Assembly: GCF_027594865.1 (NCBI RefSeq)
Contig: NZ_CP089391.1
Coordinates: 6,974,501 to 7,038,500, forward strand
Length of the DNA stretch: 64,000 nt
From: Bradyrhizobium xenonodulans
Lineage (GTDB): Bacteria > Pseudomonadota > Alphaproteobacteria > Rhizobiales > Xanthobacteraceae
Direction of reading: 5' to 3'
In this document: positions 19,358 to 28,352 of the stretch, piece after piece
Numbering within the stretch: the first letter of the stretch is position 1
Layout of the letters: the number at the start of each line of letters is the position of its first letter
Position numbers and translations under genes: made by a program
Notes under the pieces: generated by a model
The model's database searches: none
The model's input: only the letters and a program-made list of their open reading frames with translations
What the model was told of the DNA's origin: nothing

Positions 19358-19790
19358 GATTATAGAAGTGAACCGAGCTCACGCTCCTCCCAATTATGGT
19401 AGGGAGCTGCGATCCGGCTTCCGATATTCTTCCATTCAAACCGATGAATCGCTCGCAACCGAAACCGCCGCACCGCGTGGAGAATGACGGGTCGGTTCGA
19501 ACAATGGCGAGACGCCCTCAGAAACACCGTGGCACTTCGCCCAGGCGGGAAGGAAGATGAGAGGTAAAGACCGGAGGGCGATCATGAATACAGTATTGGC
19601 AGGTCACGTGCGCGCGGGGGCATCTAATGTCTCGCTGAACGGTCTGGATGCAAGCGAGGTCAAGCCACCACAAGATGGCAGCAATGGCCTTACTTCGAGC
19701 AGTTGCGAAGGCAAGATCGCGGCCACTATTGTAGACATCGTCTCTACGGTCCGATTGGTCCATGACATCGTCATGCGCTTGAGCTGTTAG
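19358..19790 (+). repeat. Diverged duplicate of the P450 promoter and 5' end
   Basis: This stretch aligns over its length with 45177-45600, which carries the leader and first codons of the intact P450. Shared blocks include GATTATAGAAGTGAAC/GATTATAGCAGTGAAC, the CCATTCAAACCGATGAATCG-like segment, the TTCGCCCAGGCG block and the CCGGAGGGCGATCATGAATAC start region. Substitutions and small indels are spread throughout. Confidence 0.88.
19584..19790 (+). pseudogene. Decayed cytochrome P450 5' fragment
   Basis: The ATG at 19584 begins MNTVLAGHVRAGASNVSL, matching the P450 at 45414 (MNTISAGHAREGAYDVLL). After ~35 codons the frames diverge through small indels; the DNA still recalls the P450 sequence for the FERLRKEDPIHYC region. 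It ends at a TAG at 19790. No haem-binding or I-helix part exists, so no P450 is made. The retained upstream leader may still act as a promoter for the methyltransferase 360 bases downstream, which is speculation. Confidence 0.8.
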
Positions 19791-20151
19791 CGCATCCGCC
19801 TCCTCGACATACAGAGAGACCTAGGCGGAGGGCGATGCCTAGTGGAACGACTATTGCAGTGGGCGTTATGTCGAGAAGATGCTCGCAGCCCGCCCCCAGC
19901 ATCTTGGAAAGCGTCCTTCTGCGCAGCTTGTCGCCACGGATTGGCCATCGCTCTACGTCTTCACCCCGCCTCAATGTGCAGCGTCAGCATCAATGCGACG
20001 AGCTGCAGGCCTCACGGAGGGAGAACGACTGGCTCATCTTTCAAGGAATTGGGGTTAGGCAGAACGCAAAGCACCGTGAGGTTCATAGATCGGCCAACAT
20101 CTGCAATAAGAGAGTACCGGTCGAGGCAAGAGCCTCGGGCTTACGTGCAAA

Positions 20152-21111
20152 TTGAAATGTGGAGACGTGGGGTTGCGAACAGATTTTTCGCGTATCAATC
20201 AGGATAAAGCTGTCTTCGATGACATCTATGCTTCGGATGATCCAAGAGCGTATTTCTCCGTCCTGGGAGGCCTGGATTACATGATCCCGGATGTGGCTGA
20301 GCCGGTCGTGCGCCAGATTCTGGCAGCGAAAGCCTCGACAACCAGCGTCAAGCCGATCGTGCTTGATGTCGGCTGTTCATATGGCATCAACGCGGCGGTG
20401 CATCGGTTTCCACTGACTTTCGGCGGCTTGCGTCACCGCTATGCCCGGCGCGAGATGAGGGCGATCAGTTCCGAAACACTGGTGCGTCTCGATCGCAATT
20501 TTTATTCGGCTTGGCCTGACGTTGGACTTGCGCGGTTTATCGGTCTCGATGTATCAGCACCGGCCGTCAGCTATGCAACGGGCGTTGGTCTCCTTGAGCA
20601 AGGTATTGTCGCCGACCTTGAAAAGGAACCGCTTTCGACGGAAAGCGCGCGTATTCTCCGCCCTACCGATGTCATCATGTCAACGGGCTGCATCGGCTAC
20701 GTCACCGAGAAGACGTTCAGTAAAATTCTCGATGCGACAGAGAAACGTCCATGGATCATCTCTTTCGTGCTGCGGATGTTTCCTTATGATTCCTTGGCTG
20801 CGACGTTCGCGAAGCGTGGTCTTGTGACGGAACGTCTGACTGGCGCGACATTTATTCAGCGTCGATTTCGCGATGCTGAAGAATTTGAAAGGACTTTGGC
20901 CACGTTGGCGGCTCTTGGCATCGATGCGACCGGACTGGAATCGGAAGGTCTGTTCCATGCGGATCTGATCTTGTCCCGCCCTGAATCGGATGCACGCGCC
21001 GCTCCCCTGGAAGACATTGTCACCGTCGCCAGCGGTCGAGGCCGGCCAATCGGGCCGCGTTACGTTCACGTTGGAGGCGACGAGGGTTTGCAGATCGCAC
21101 TGGAGCCTTGA
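20152..21111 (+). CDS. Class I SAM-dependent methyltransferase-like protein
   Basis: A ~315-residue protein with a Rossmann-type SAM site: IVLDVGCSYGINAAV near residue 70 (motif I, DVGCxxG), a GLDVSAPAVSYA acidic strand (motif II), and DVIMSTGCIGYV (motif III region). The methyl acceptor cannot be predicted. The frame opens at a TTG at 20152. Another TTG at 20173 has GGAG about 9 bases upstream and may be the true start; there is no ATG. It stands alone downstream of the decayed P450 duplicate. The use of a poor start and long flanking decay leave its expression uncertain. Confidence 0.72.
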   Translation: MKCGDVGLRTDFSRINQDKAVFDDIYASDDPRAYFSVLGGLDYMIPDVAEPVVRQILAAKASTTSVKPIVLDVGCSYGINAAVHRFPLTFGGLRHRYARREMRAISSETLVRLDRNFYSAWPDVGLARFIGLDVSAPAVSYATGVGLLEQGIVADLEKEPLSTESARILRPTDVIMSTGCIGYVTEKTFSKILDATEKRPWIISFVLRMFPYDSLAATFAKRGLVTERLTGATFIQRRFRDAEEFERTLATLAALGIDATGLESEGLFHADLILSRPESDARAAPLEDIVTVASGRGRPIGPRYVHVGGDEGLQIALEP

Positions 21112-21963
21112 GACGTTCGTGTTTTCGCAGATAGCCGCACGTGCGCCTCCGGAATGGCGCACCGAAGTGGATCATGCTCCCTCCTTTCGAGGTTGGAGCA
21201 TGATGAGGCCTGACTGCGCGGCTGCGACAAGCGTTTCCGCCATGCACGGCGGTACCGGGTCCGGGCGGGAGGCGCGCATCGAGCAGCGCGCGAGGAGATT
21301 GGCCTGCACCCTGTCCAGGCCTGGCTGTGATTCCGTGCACATTTTGCCATTGAGGCGTATGGCGCGCCCCAAGACGCGTTCATTCGCCTGGCGCCTGCAA
21401 GGGCGCCCTCGCCTGCATATCCCATGAGCTCGCGGTAACGGCGAGTGCGGGCCGCCTCGAGCATTGGGCAGGCACTTTGTTCGGCACGGACCCTTCTGGC
21501 AGCGCGACGCGACCTATTCTCACGAGCGGCTCTCAAGGGGCTTGAATCGCACGTAACGTGAGTTTGTATCATCACGCAGGTAAGGCGGCGGACCACGTCC
21601 GACCGTTGGTCACTTCCTGACGCATGATGAGAATAGTGAACCTCACAGACTTTCGAACCTGCATCGCGACACTCTGTTCTGATGCCCGTGCACTTCCCAC
21701 ACGGCCAAGCGGTCACCACGCGCGGACCGCCGGTCCGACCGCCGCTCGGGCGACTCGGGCATCTGACATCGGAGCGCGGCATTCTCGCATCGAGGCGGGG
21801 CTTGAACGCAAGCTTGCCCATCGCACGATGTCCAATGGAGGACGCGAGATTGGAAAGCACGCCAGCCGCTCGTGCAGCTAAGAACGACTCGGCGTCTCTT
21901 ACGCGCTGGTGTCGTATCCGACAGCATGAACAATATCGTAGATCACACCGACAGAGGATAGAA
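21112..21963. other. Region without an intact gene
   Basis: About 850 bases between the methyltransferase-like gene and the small secreted protein. Open frames on both strands lack motifs. At 21541-21570 the leader found at 593 and 35964 recurs, listed separately. The rest looks like eroded coding DNA. Confidence 0.4.
21500..21570 (-). pseudogene. LysR/NodD-like 5' fragment (copy 2)
   Basis: On the minus strand the sequence reads a GTG at 21552 followed by R-F-K-P-L, close to the NodD opening MRFKGLDL, then hits stops after about ten codons. The bases upstream of the GTG (21553-21570) match the leaders of the fragments at 605 and 35975. I take it as the third and shortest of a dispersed family of decayed regulator starts. 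The match is short, so another origin of the shared ~30 bases is possible. Confidence 0.33.
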
Positions 21964-22269
21964 GTGAACCACAAGCAGCGAACCAACGGGTCGTCGCGCC
22001 CCACAGCGCGTCGCTATACAATTGCTCTTTTTGGCGTTGCGATGACGACAGCTTTGTGCTGCGGAAGTGCAGGTGCACGAGATCGGCCGGTCCCAGCGGA
22101 GGCGCGACAGGCGTGCACACCGGATGCGTTTCGCCTCTGCGGCGCCCACATTCCTGATGAGGACGCCGTCGCGGCCTGTCTCAAAGCCAATATCCACCGC
22201 TTGAGCGTGCCATGTCGCCAAATCATCTCGGTTCGGGATGCTGCCACAGGAAATGGCGGCCCGAGATGA
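21964..22269 (+). CDS. Small exported cysteine-containing protein
   Basis: A 101-residue protein from a GTG at 21964 with GAGG about 8 bases upstream. It has a basic N-terminus and a hydrophobic segment (IALFGVAMTTALCCGSAGA), which reads as a signal peptide. The mature part contains four cysteines arranged C-x-PDAFRLC, VAACLKAN and SVPCRQI, a pattern I know from small periplasmic proteins of Bradyrhizobium with a C...RLC...C...C layout. Function is unknown. It is followed by the carboxylase operon after 176 bases on the same strand. Confidence 0.65.
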   Translation: MNHKQRTNGSSRPTARRYTIALFGVAMTTALCCGSAGARDRPVPAEARQACTPDAFRLCGAHIPDEDAVAACLKANIHRLSVPCRQIISVRDAATGNGGPR

Positions 22270-22445
22270 GGTATGCGCGACAGCTGGTTTCGCTTGATCG
22301 TATTCGTGCCGCGACACGTGCGCGTGGCGTCGCCTTAGACCGCTCCGATCAACGGTTGTGACACGTGACGCGGGGCTGACAGGACGATCGTCGCGCTCAA
22401 GCGCAACGTCTGTGGTCGGGCAACCAAGCAGCGGAAAGTACGGGA

Positions 22446-23921
22446 ATGCGCGAACTGCCTTTTGATACCGTTCTGATCGCCAATAGGGGGGAGATCGCGG
22501 TTCGTATCATCAAGACCCTTCGCAAGCTCGGGCTTCGTTCTGCGATCGTCTACCACGACATTGATGCCGGCACGCTTGCGGTCTCTATGGCCGATGCAGC
22601 CATCGCGATCGATGGTCGTACGCCGATTGCTGCCTATCTCGACATCCCGCAGATTATCGCCGCCGCCCGAAAAGCGAACGCTGGTGCACTGCACCCAGGC
22701 TATGGATTTCTGTCGGAGAACGCGGAGTTCGCCAGGGCCGTTACGAGCGCCGGCATCACATTCATCGGACCTGCCCCCGAAAGCATCGAGCTGATGGGCG
22801 ACAAAATCCGGGCTCGGAACTTCGTACAGCGGCACGGGTTTCCGGTCGCTCCTTGCGCCATCGAGGAAGATGATCCAACGACCTTCGTGCGCAGAGCCGG
22901 GGCCATGGGAGCCCCTTTGGTCGTAAAGCCTTCCGCGGCCGGTGGCGGCAAGGGCATGCAGATTGTGCGCGACACCGGCGCCCTGGAGGACGCAATTGCC
23001 CAGGCGCGCAGCGAGGCGCAACGCTACTTCGCAGATGGGCGGCTTTATGTCGAACGATATATCGAAAGCCCGCGTCATATCGAAGTCCAGGTGCTCGGCG
23101 ACGCCTTCGGAAACGTTACCCATCTGTTCGAGCGGGAGTGCTCGATCCAGCGTCGGTTCCAGAAGGTCATCGAAGAGGCGCCCGCGCCGGGGCTGTCGTC
23201 GGAGTTGCGTCAACGGGTCTGCGATGCCGCCGTCGGCATCGCCCGTGCAGCCAACTATCACAGTGCAGGCACTGTCGAATTCATCCTTGGCGGAGAAGAG
23301 TTCCATTTTCTGGAAATGAATACGCGTTTGCAAGTTGAGCATCCCGTGACCGAGATGATCACCGGCGTTGATCTTGTTGCCGAACAGATCCACATCGCTG
23401 CGGGCCGCCCACTGAGATTGGCACAATCGGACATTGTGCCGAACGGACACGCCATCGAAGCCAGGTTATGTGCAGAAGCGCCGGAGCGCGGATATGCGCC
23501 GACAACAGGTAAGGTGCTTGTGCTCGACTACCCCGACGGCGACGGTATACGCATCGACAGTGGCCTTTCGCGAGGTCAGAAGGTCACGACAGCATTCGAC
23601 CCCTTGCTCGCCAAGATCATCGTGCATTCCCCCTCCCGTATCGAGACTGCGCAAAAGGCGCATCGCGCGATGCGGGACTTGGTGCTTCTCGGTTGCGCAA
23701 CCAACGCAAGCTTCCTTGCCCGAATCCTCGCGGACGACGGATTTCTGCATGGACACATCCACACGGGTTATCTTGAGGAACATCCGCATATCGCCGCAGG
23801 CGACCCCCGGGCCGACTTGTCGGCCTTCCTGGTAGCAGGCGCCCTGCTGACCGGACCGGTCCGCGAATCGGCAGATGCCGTGTCCGACCTTCACGCGGCG
23901 CTGGGCAGTTGGAGAAACTAA
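22446..23921 (+). CDS. Acyl-CoA carboxylase, biotin carboxylase subunit
   Basis: A 491-residue biotin carboxylase, which carboxylates carrier-bound biotin with ATP and bicarbonate. It starts FDTVLIANRGEIAVRIIKTL and has LHPGYGFLSEN, the ATP-grasp loop KPSAAGGGKGMQIV, and the signature EMNTRLQVEHPVTE. Unlike the usual alpha subunit of propionyl- or methylcrotonyl-CoA carboxylase (~650 residues), it stops after the biotin carboxylase part; the carrier is a separate gene starting one base later. The tail after residue ~445 is longer than in AccC. The operon is 22446-26035. The acyl-CoA used is unknown. Confidence 0.92.
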   Translation: MRELPFDTVLIANRGEIAVRIIKTLRKLGLRSAIVYHDIDAGTLAVSMADAAIAIDGRTPIAAYLDIPQIIAAARKANAGALHPGYGFLSENAEFARAVTSAGITFIGPAPESIELMGDKIRARNFVQRHGFPVAPCAIEEDDPTTFVRRAGAMGAPLVVKPSAAGGGKGMQIVRDTGALEDAIAQARSEAQRYFADGRLYVERYIESPRHIEVQVLGDAFGNVTHLFERECSIQRRFQKVIEEAPAPGLSSELRQRVCDAAVGIARAANYHSAGTVEFILGGEEFHFLEMNTRLQVEHPVTEMITGVDLVAEQIHIAAGRPLRLAQSDIVPNGHAIEARLCAEAPERGYAPTTGKVLVLDYPDGDGIRIDSGLSRGQKVTTAFDPLLAKIIVHSPSRIETAQKAHRAMRDLVLLGCATNASFLARILADDGFLHGHIHTGYLEEHPHIAAGDPRADLSAFLVAGALLTGPVRESADAVSDLHAALGSWRN

Positions 23922-23922
23922 C

Positions 23923-24426
23923 GTGAATCACTCTTTTGAGGTCGATGGCGTCGAATACCAGCTATGGCTGTCACGCTGCCGAGAGGACTACCGTCTCTGC
24001 TTGCATGACAGGGTGATTGCGCCGGTCGCGTTCTCCCATCGCGGTGACGGCTGCGGTGTTGTCATTATTGCGGGTGAAAGCCGGCCCATCAGGTTCGCCA
24101 TTGATGGCGAAACCATTCACGTGCACATGAGTGGCGAAACGCGCAGTTTGCATTACCGCGACCCATTGCGAACGCTTGCCACGTCGAAGCAGGAGATAAA
24201 CCAAGCCGTCGCTCGCGCGCCAATGCCGGGCGTCGTCATTGGCGCCCGGGTTTCGCCTGGTCAGGCCGTTTTTGCCGGGACGGCCCTGATGACGATCGAG
24301 AGCATGAAGTTGGAGACCGTCATACGTTCTCCGCAAGATGGCATTGTCGAGCGTATTCACTTCAAGGAGGGCGAGAGCTTTGAGCAGGATGCTGTACTGG
24401 TTACGCTCCTAGAGGAGCGGACCTGA
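23923..24426 (+). CDS. Biotin carboxyl carrier subunit of acyl-CoA carboxylase
   Basis: A 167-residue biotin carrier starting at a GTG one base after the stop of the biotin carboxylase, so translation is coupled. The C-terminal ~75 residues form a biotinyl domain: ARAPMPGVVIGARVSPGQ, then ESMKLE (the usual AMKM with the biotinylated lysine) and SPQDGIVERIHFKEGESF. The N-terminal half (NHSFEVDGVEYQLWLSR) resembles the BT-like domain that links the two subunits in alpha chains of propionyl-CoA-type carboxylases. Together with the previous gene it makes a split version of such an alpha chain. Confidence 0.88.
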   Translation: MNHSFEVDGVEYQLWLSRCREDYRLCLHDRVIAPVAFSHRGDGCGVVIIAGESRPIRFAIDGETIHVHMSGETRSLHYRDPLRTLATSKQEINQAVARAPMPGVVIGARVSPGQAVFAGTALMTIESMKLETVIRSPQDGIVERIHFKEGESFEQDAVLVTLLEERT

Positions 24427-24427
24427 A

Positions 24428-26035
24428 ATGCAGCAGCTCTCGTCTCTGGTGGATGTCAATTCGGAAGACTATCGGCTCAACGAAGTTCATAACAGGCGAC
24501 TTGCAAAAGAATTGGAGGAGCGCCAGCATGCCGCCCGCTTCGCGCGTCCGATGCGGGATCTTGAGCGTCTCAAGCGGCAAAACAAGCTGTTTGTGCGTGA
24601 TCGGATCGAGGCTTTGCTTGACCCGGAAACCCCGTTCCTCGAGCTTTCGACGCTGGCGGCTACCAAAGCCTATGATGGTGAGGTGCCCGGTGCCGCTCAG
24701 GTCGTTGGGATCGGCATTGTCGCGGGCCGAGAGGTCGTCATCCACGCAGATGACGCTAGCGTCAAAGGCGGGGCGTGGTATCCGCTATCGGTCAAGAAGA
24801 TCGTGCGGGCCTTGGACATCGCGATGGAGAATTGCCTGCCGGTCGTTCATTTGTGCGACTGTGCCGGCGGCTTCTTGCCCTTACAGGCGGAGTTCTTTGC
24901 TGATCGCTATCACGCGGGTCGAATCTTGCGCAATCAGTCCATTCTTTCAAAGATGGGAGTACCGCAGGTCGGTATAGCCATGGGCCATTGCAGCGCCGGC
25001 GGCGCATACGTCCCGGCGCTTAGCGACTACAACATCATTGTTGAGGGCACGGGAGCGATCTTTCTGGGCGGTCCTCCGGTCGTCAAAGCTGCCACCGGTG
25101 CAGAGATTTCCGCCGAAGAACTCGGCGGCGCTCACTTGCATACCGGCGTATCGGGGACGAGCGACTATCTTGCAAGTTCGGAGCTGCATGCGATTGCAAT
25201 TGCCCGAGACATCGTCGCTCGCTTGAGTGATCCTGTAAAAGCCCCGATCAACCGGGCCGCTCCGGAGCCGCCCGCCTATAGTGCATCCGAACTGTACGGT
25301 ATTCTTCCGAGGGATCCTCGGACGCAATTCGATATGCGGGAGATCATCGCCCGTCTGGTTGATGGCAGCCGGTTCCACGAATATAAGCCACGTTATGGCG
25401 AGACTCTTGTGTGCGGCTTCGCGCGTCTGCATGGCTATCAGGTTGGGATCCTCGCAAACAACGGTGTGCTGTTGAGCGAAAGCGCACTGAAAGGCGCTCA
25501 CTTCATCCAATTGTGCGACAAGTCTCGAACGCCTCTGCTCTTTTTGCAGAATACGACCGGCTTTATGGTGGGCCGCGACTACGAACGGCGTGGCATAACC
25601 AAGGACGGCGCCAAGCTGATCATGGCCGTCTCCGGGGCGTCGGTGCCGAAATTCACAATCGTCTGTAACGCCTCCCACGGAGCTGGAACCTACGCTATGG
25701 CGGGACGGGCTTTCGATCCGCGTTTTGTGTTCACGTGGCCGCAGTCTCAGATTTCGGCGATGGGCGCCGAGCAGGCAGCAGGCGTGCTCACACATGTCAA
25801 GGCAAGACAGCTGGCCCGCCACGATGGGCACCTCTCCACGGAGGATTTGGCAGCCATTCGTCAGCCGATCCTGGAAGAATATCGGGAGCGGTCAAGCGCG
25901 TATTATGCGACATCCGAGTTGTGGGATGACGGCATTCTTGATCCGGTCGATACCAGAAACGCGCTTGCAATCGTTCTGAGTGCCTCGCTCAACAGCCCAA
26001 TCACCTCGCCGCATTACGGCGTACTCCGAATGTGA
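24428..26035 (+). CDS. Acyl-CoA carboxylase, carboxyltransferase subunit
   Basis: A 535-residue carboxyltransferase with fused N and C crotonase-like halves, like the beta subunit of methylcrotonyl-CoA or geranyl-CoA carboxylase. Visible features are LRDRIEALLDPE-type opening (FVRDRIEALLDPETPFLEL), GHCSAGGAYVPALSD (oxyanion-hole region), FLGGPPVVKAATGAEISAEELGG in part, LLFLQNTTGFMVGRDYE and ASHGAGTYAMAGRAFDP. It starts one base after the carrier's stop. The likely substrate is a branched or medium 3-methyl-enoyl-CoA, but this cannot be fixed by eye. The operon ends here; a convergent operon lies 240 bases further. Confidence 0.9.
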   Translation: MQQLSSLVDVNSEDYRLNEVHNRRLAKELEERQHAARFARPMRDLERLKRQNKLFVRDRIEALLDPETPFLELSTLAATKAYDGEVPGAAQVVGIGIVAGREVVIHADDASVKGGAWYPLSVKKIVRALDIAMENCLPVVHLCDCAGGFLPLQAEFFADRYHAGRILRNQSILSKMGVPQVGIAMGHCSAGGAYVPALSDYNIIVEGTGAIFLGGPPVVKAATGAEISAEELGGAHLHTGVSGTSDYLASSELHAIAIARDIVARLSDPVKAPINRAAPEPPAYSASELYGILPRDPRTQFDMREIIARLVDGSRFHEYKPRYGETLVCGFARLHGYQVGILANNGVLLSESALKGAHFIQLCDKSRTPLLFLQNTTGFMVGRDYERRGITKDGAKLIMAVSGASVPKFTIVCNASHGAGTYAMAGRAFDPRFVFTWPQSQISAMGAEQAAGVLTHVKARQLARHDGHLSTEDLAAIRQPILEEYRERSSAYYATSELWDDGILDPVDTRNALAIVLSASLNSPITSPHYGVLRM

Positions 26036-26274
26036 CGTCCTGCCGATTTGGATAGGTTGCGAGCACGAGAGAAGACTCGCAAAGGCGCCGCGCCCCGATG
26101 AAATGCCAAAGCGCCTCTGCCGCGAGTAGGTCAAGAGAGCTGGTCGTCGTCTGTGCATCTGTTGGTGGAGTGACGGTGATCACCAATTCGGTTACCGCCT
26201 TCTCCCTGAAAATCCCGCTCATTGCACGAGATGTTCGTTCCGCCGATCGGCAGATCAAGCTCGCGGATTTCGAT

Positions 26275-27471
26275 CTATTCGCCCCCTTCGTAGAACAGCT
26301 CGAGGGGCAGGCCGACCAGCGATTTGCCGATCCAATCCCGGGCAATGATGTTCGAGGGTCCCATCGCGATGGCTGCACGCGCGTCGCGGAACGCGCGCTC
26401 GATCGGCCCACGGTGATAGCCGTAGCCACCCGTCACTGTCAGTGCCGTCGCAGCGACTTTGTTCGCGACTTCGGCGGCATGGACCTTGAACTCGGTCAGC
26501 GGGATCAGGATTTCGCTCTGCGGCTTGCCAGCGCGCCACAGCGCGTCAAGCCTTGCGGCCAGTTCGAGACGCCACGGCCGCAGCGTCTCGACGAGCACCT
26601 TGGCCGCACCGAGCTCCTGACGAATTGCTTGGTAGTCCGAGAGACTCTTGTTCCGGTCCTTATGCACGAAGCTCGTGGTGTGCGCGACCGCCGCGCTCAA
26701 GGCGCCGCGGGCCACCCCTTCCCAGACCGCGCCGAGCCCGATCAGATAGACTGGTGATACGCCGTTATAGATGATTTCCTTGCCCTGCCCTTCAGTGCCA
26801 ATCCGATCCCGTCGCGGTACCCGCACGTTCGTGTAGCGGATGGGGCCCGAGTGATTGCCACGCACGCCGAGGGCATCCCAAGGCTTCGCTTCTATACCCG
26901 CAGACTTGCCGTCAACAATGAAGAAGACGATATCGGCCTGGTCCTTGGCGCCGGGCGTGCGCGTCTGCACCACATAGAAGTCGGCCTGACCGGAACTCGT
27001 TGTGAAGGATTTCTCGGCATTGACCCGATAGTCCTCACCGTCACGCGAGGCTTCAGACAAATTATACCACCAGTGTCCGCCGGTGGCGCGTTCACTGGTC
27101 GAATAGGTGCCAAGCAGGCCGCCATTGCGGGTCTTGAGCCAGCGCTCCTTCTGATCATCGCTGCCGAACAGATTGATGGTCTGCGCCGCACCGACATGCA
27201 TGATGTAGACGAGGCCGGTCGACGCGTCGGCTTGTCCGATGCGGTAAGCGGCTTCCGCAAAATCGACATGACCAAGCCCAAGTCCGCCAAACCGCGGCTC
27301 GTTCAGCACGCCGGTCCAACCAGCCTCCGCCAACGCCGTTAGATTTTCCCTGGGAAAGCGGCTTTCCAGATCGTTACGATCGGCGTTGACCTTTACGGTC
27401 GTATCGATCGCGGCATCCAGCCGGGAATAGACGTCCTGATCGATCTTGCGCGCCAGATTTTCGTTAGCCAT
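26275..27471 (-). CDS. Acyl-CoA dehydrogenase-fold flavin oxidoreductase (sulfur-acquisition type)
   Basis: A ~398-residue flavoprotein of the acyl-CoA dehydrogenase/DszC superfamily. It shows LNEPRFGGLGLGHVDFAEA, a central STSERATGGHWW substrate/flavin stretch, WDALGVRGNHSGPIRYTNV, and the helical C-terminus with GGYGYHRGPIERAFRDAR. Members of this branch near sulfur-scavenging genes (SfnB/SfnC types) are monooxygenases rather than dehydrogenases. The ATG at 27471 follows GGGGAGAAGGAC. It is the last gene of the minus-strand operon that begins with SfnG at 33702. Its substrate is probably an organosulfur compound, inferred from the neighbours. Confidence 0.82.
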   Translation of the reverse strand: MANENLARKIDQDVYSRLDAAIDTTVKVNADRNDLESRFPRENLTALAEAGWTGVLNEPRFGGLGLGHVDFAEAAYRIGQADASTGLVYIMHVGAAQTINLFGSDDQKERWLKTRNGGLLGTYSTSERATGGHWWYNLSEASRDGEDYRVNAEKSFTTSSGQADFYVVQTRTPGAKDQADIVFFIVDGKSAGIEAKPWDALGVRGNHSGPIRYTNVRVPRRDRIGTEGQGKEIIYNGVSPVYLIGLGAVWEGVARGALSAAVAHTTSFVHKDRNKSLSDYQAIRQELGAAKVLVETLRPWRLELAARLDALWRAGKPQSEILIPLTEFKVHAAEVANKVAATALTVTGGYGYHRGPIERAFRDARAAIAMGPSNIIARDWIGKSLVGLPLELFYEGGE

Positions 27472-27491
27472 GTCCTTCTCCCCTGTGTTGA

Positions 27492-28286
27492 TCAATGTCC
27501 AGCAATGGCGCGGGTGAGCGGTTTCTCGCCGACATCCGTTTGCTGTGAACCGCCGAGGTAAAGTGCCTTGATGTCATCGCGGTTGCGCAACGCGACGGAT
27601 GCGCCGGACAGCACGCTGCGGCCGTTCTCAAGGACGACCGCATGATCGGAAAAGCGCAGCGCGACCGTCGAATTCTGTTCGGCGACGAGGATCGAGAGAC
27701 CCTGTTCGCGGTTGAGCTGCTTCAGCGCACGGAAAATGCCTTCGACCACGAGTGGCGCGAGCCCCATCGACGGCTCGTCGAGCACCAGCAGTCGCGGCCG
27801 CGACATCAGCGCGCGGCCGATCGCGGTCATCTGCTGCTCGCCACCCGAGGTGAGCCCGGAGATTGTCTTGCGATGGTCCTTCAACCGCGGAAAGAGCTCA
27901 TAGATATCGTCGAGACCGGCGCGGATCTCGCGAGATTTTGCGTCGCGGCCGATCGCGCCAGTGATCAGATTCTCTTCCACCGTTAGCGATGGGAAGCAAC
28001 GCCGGCCTTCAAGGACCGGAACAATCCCGCCTCGGATCAGTTTCGCGGGCGATGCGGATGCAATGTCGCGGCCCTGAAAAACAATGCGTCCGGCGGCCAC
28101 CTGGCCCCGCCGCGCCGGCAGCAGCGCCGAGACTGCCTGCAGCGTCGTCGACTTGCCGGCGCCATTTGCGCCGAGCACGGCAACGATCTCGCCGGGCCGA
28201 ACCGCGAACGATACGTCATTCACGGCACGAATGGCGCGATTGTAGGTTGCGGCCAATCGCTCGACTGAAAGCAGAACGTCACTCAT
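27492..28286 (-). CDS. livF: Branched-chain-type ABC importer ATPase LivF
   Basis: A 264-residue ABC ATPase. It has Walker A GANGAGKSTT, a variant signature LTSGGEQQMTAIGRAL, Walker B RLLVLDEPSMGL and the following switch histidine region ending LVAEQN. The length and ETVAL-like helices match LivF of the hydrophobic amino-acid uptake family. It lies between the solute-binding protein gene and the flavin oxidoreductase in one operon. With LivG it powers import through LivH/LivM. In this setting the cargo may be an organosulfur compound rather than an amino acid. Confidence 0.92.
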   Translation of the reverse strand: MSDVLLSVERLAATYNRAIRAVNDVSFAVRPGEIVAVLGANGAGKSTTLQAVSALLPARRGQVAAGRIVFQGRDIASASPAKLIRGGIVPVLEGRRCFPSLTVEENLITGAIGRDAKSREIRAGLDDIYELFPRLKDHRKTISGLTSGGEQQMTAIGRALMSRPRLLVLDEPSMGLAPLVVEGIFRALKQLNREQGLSILVAEQNSTVALRFSDHAVVLENGRSVLSGASVALRNRDDIKALYLGGSQQTDVGEKPLTRAIAGH

Positions 28287-28352
28287 GCCTGACCCATTGA
28301 TCTGAACCTGCGGGAGCCTCTGCTCCCGTAGGTATTGAGCGTCGCGTTTACG

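Noticed and set aside
22335..23450. 371-codon antisense frame over the biotin carboxylase
   Set aside because: No motif; the sense frame has the full biotin carboxylase signature.
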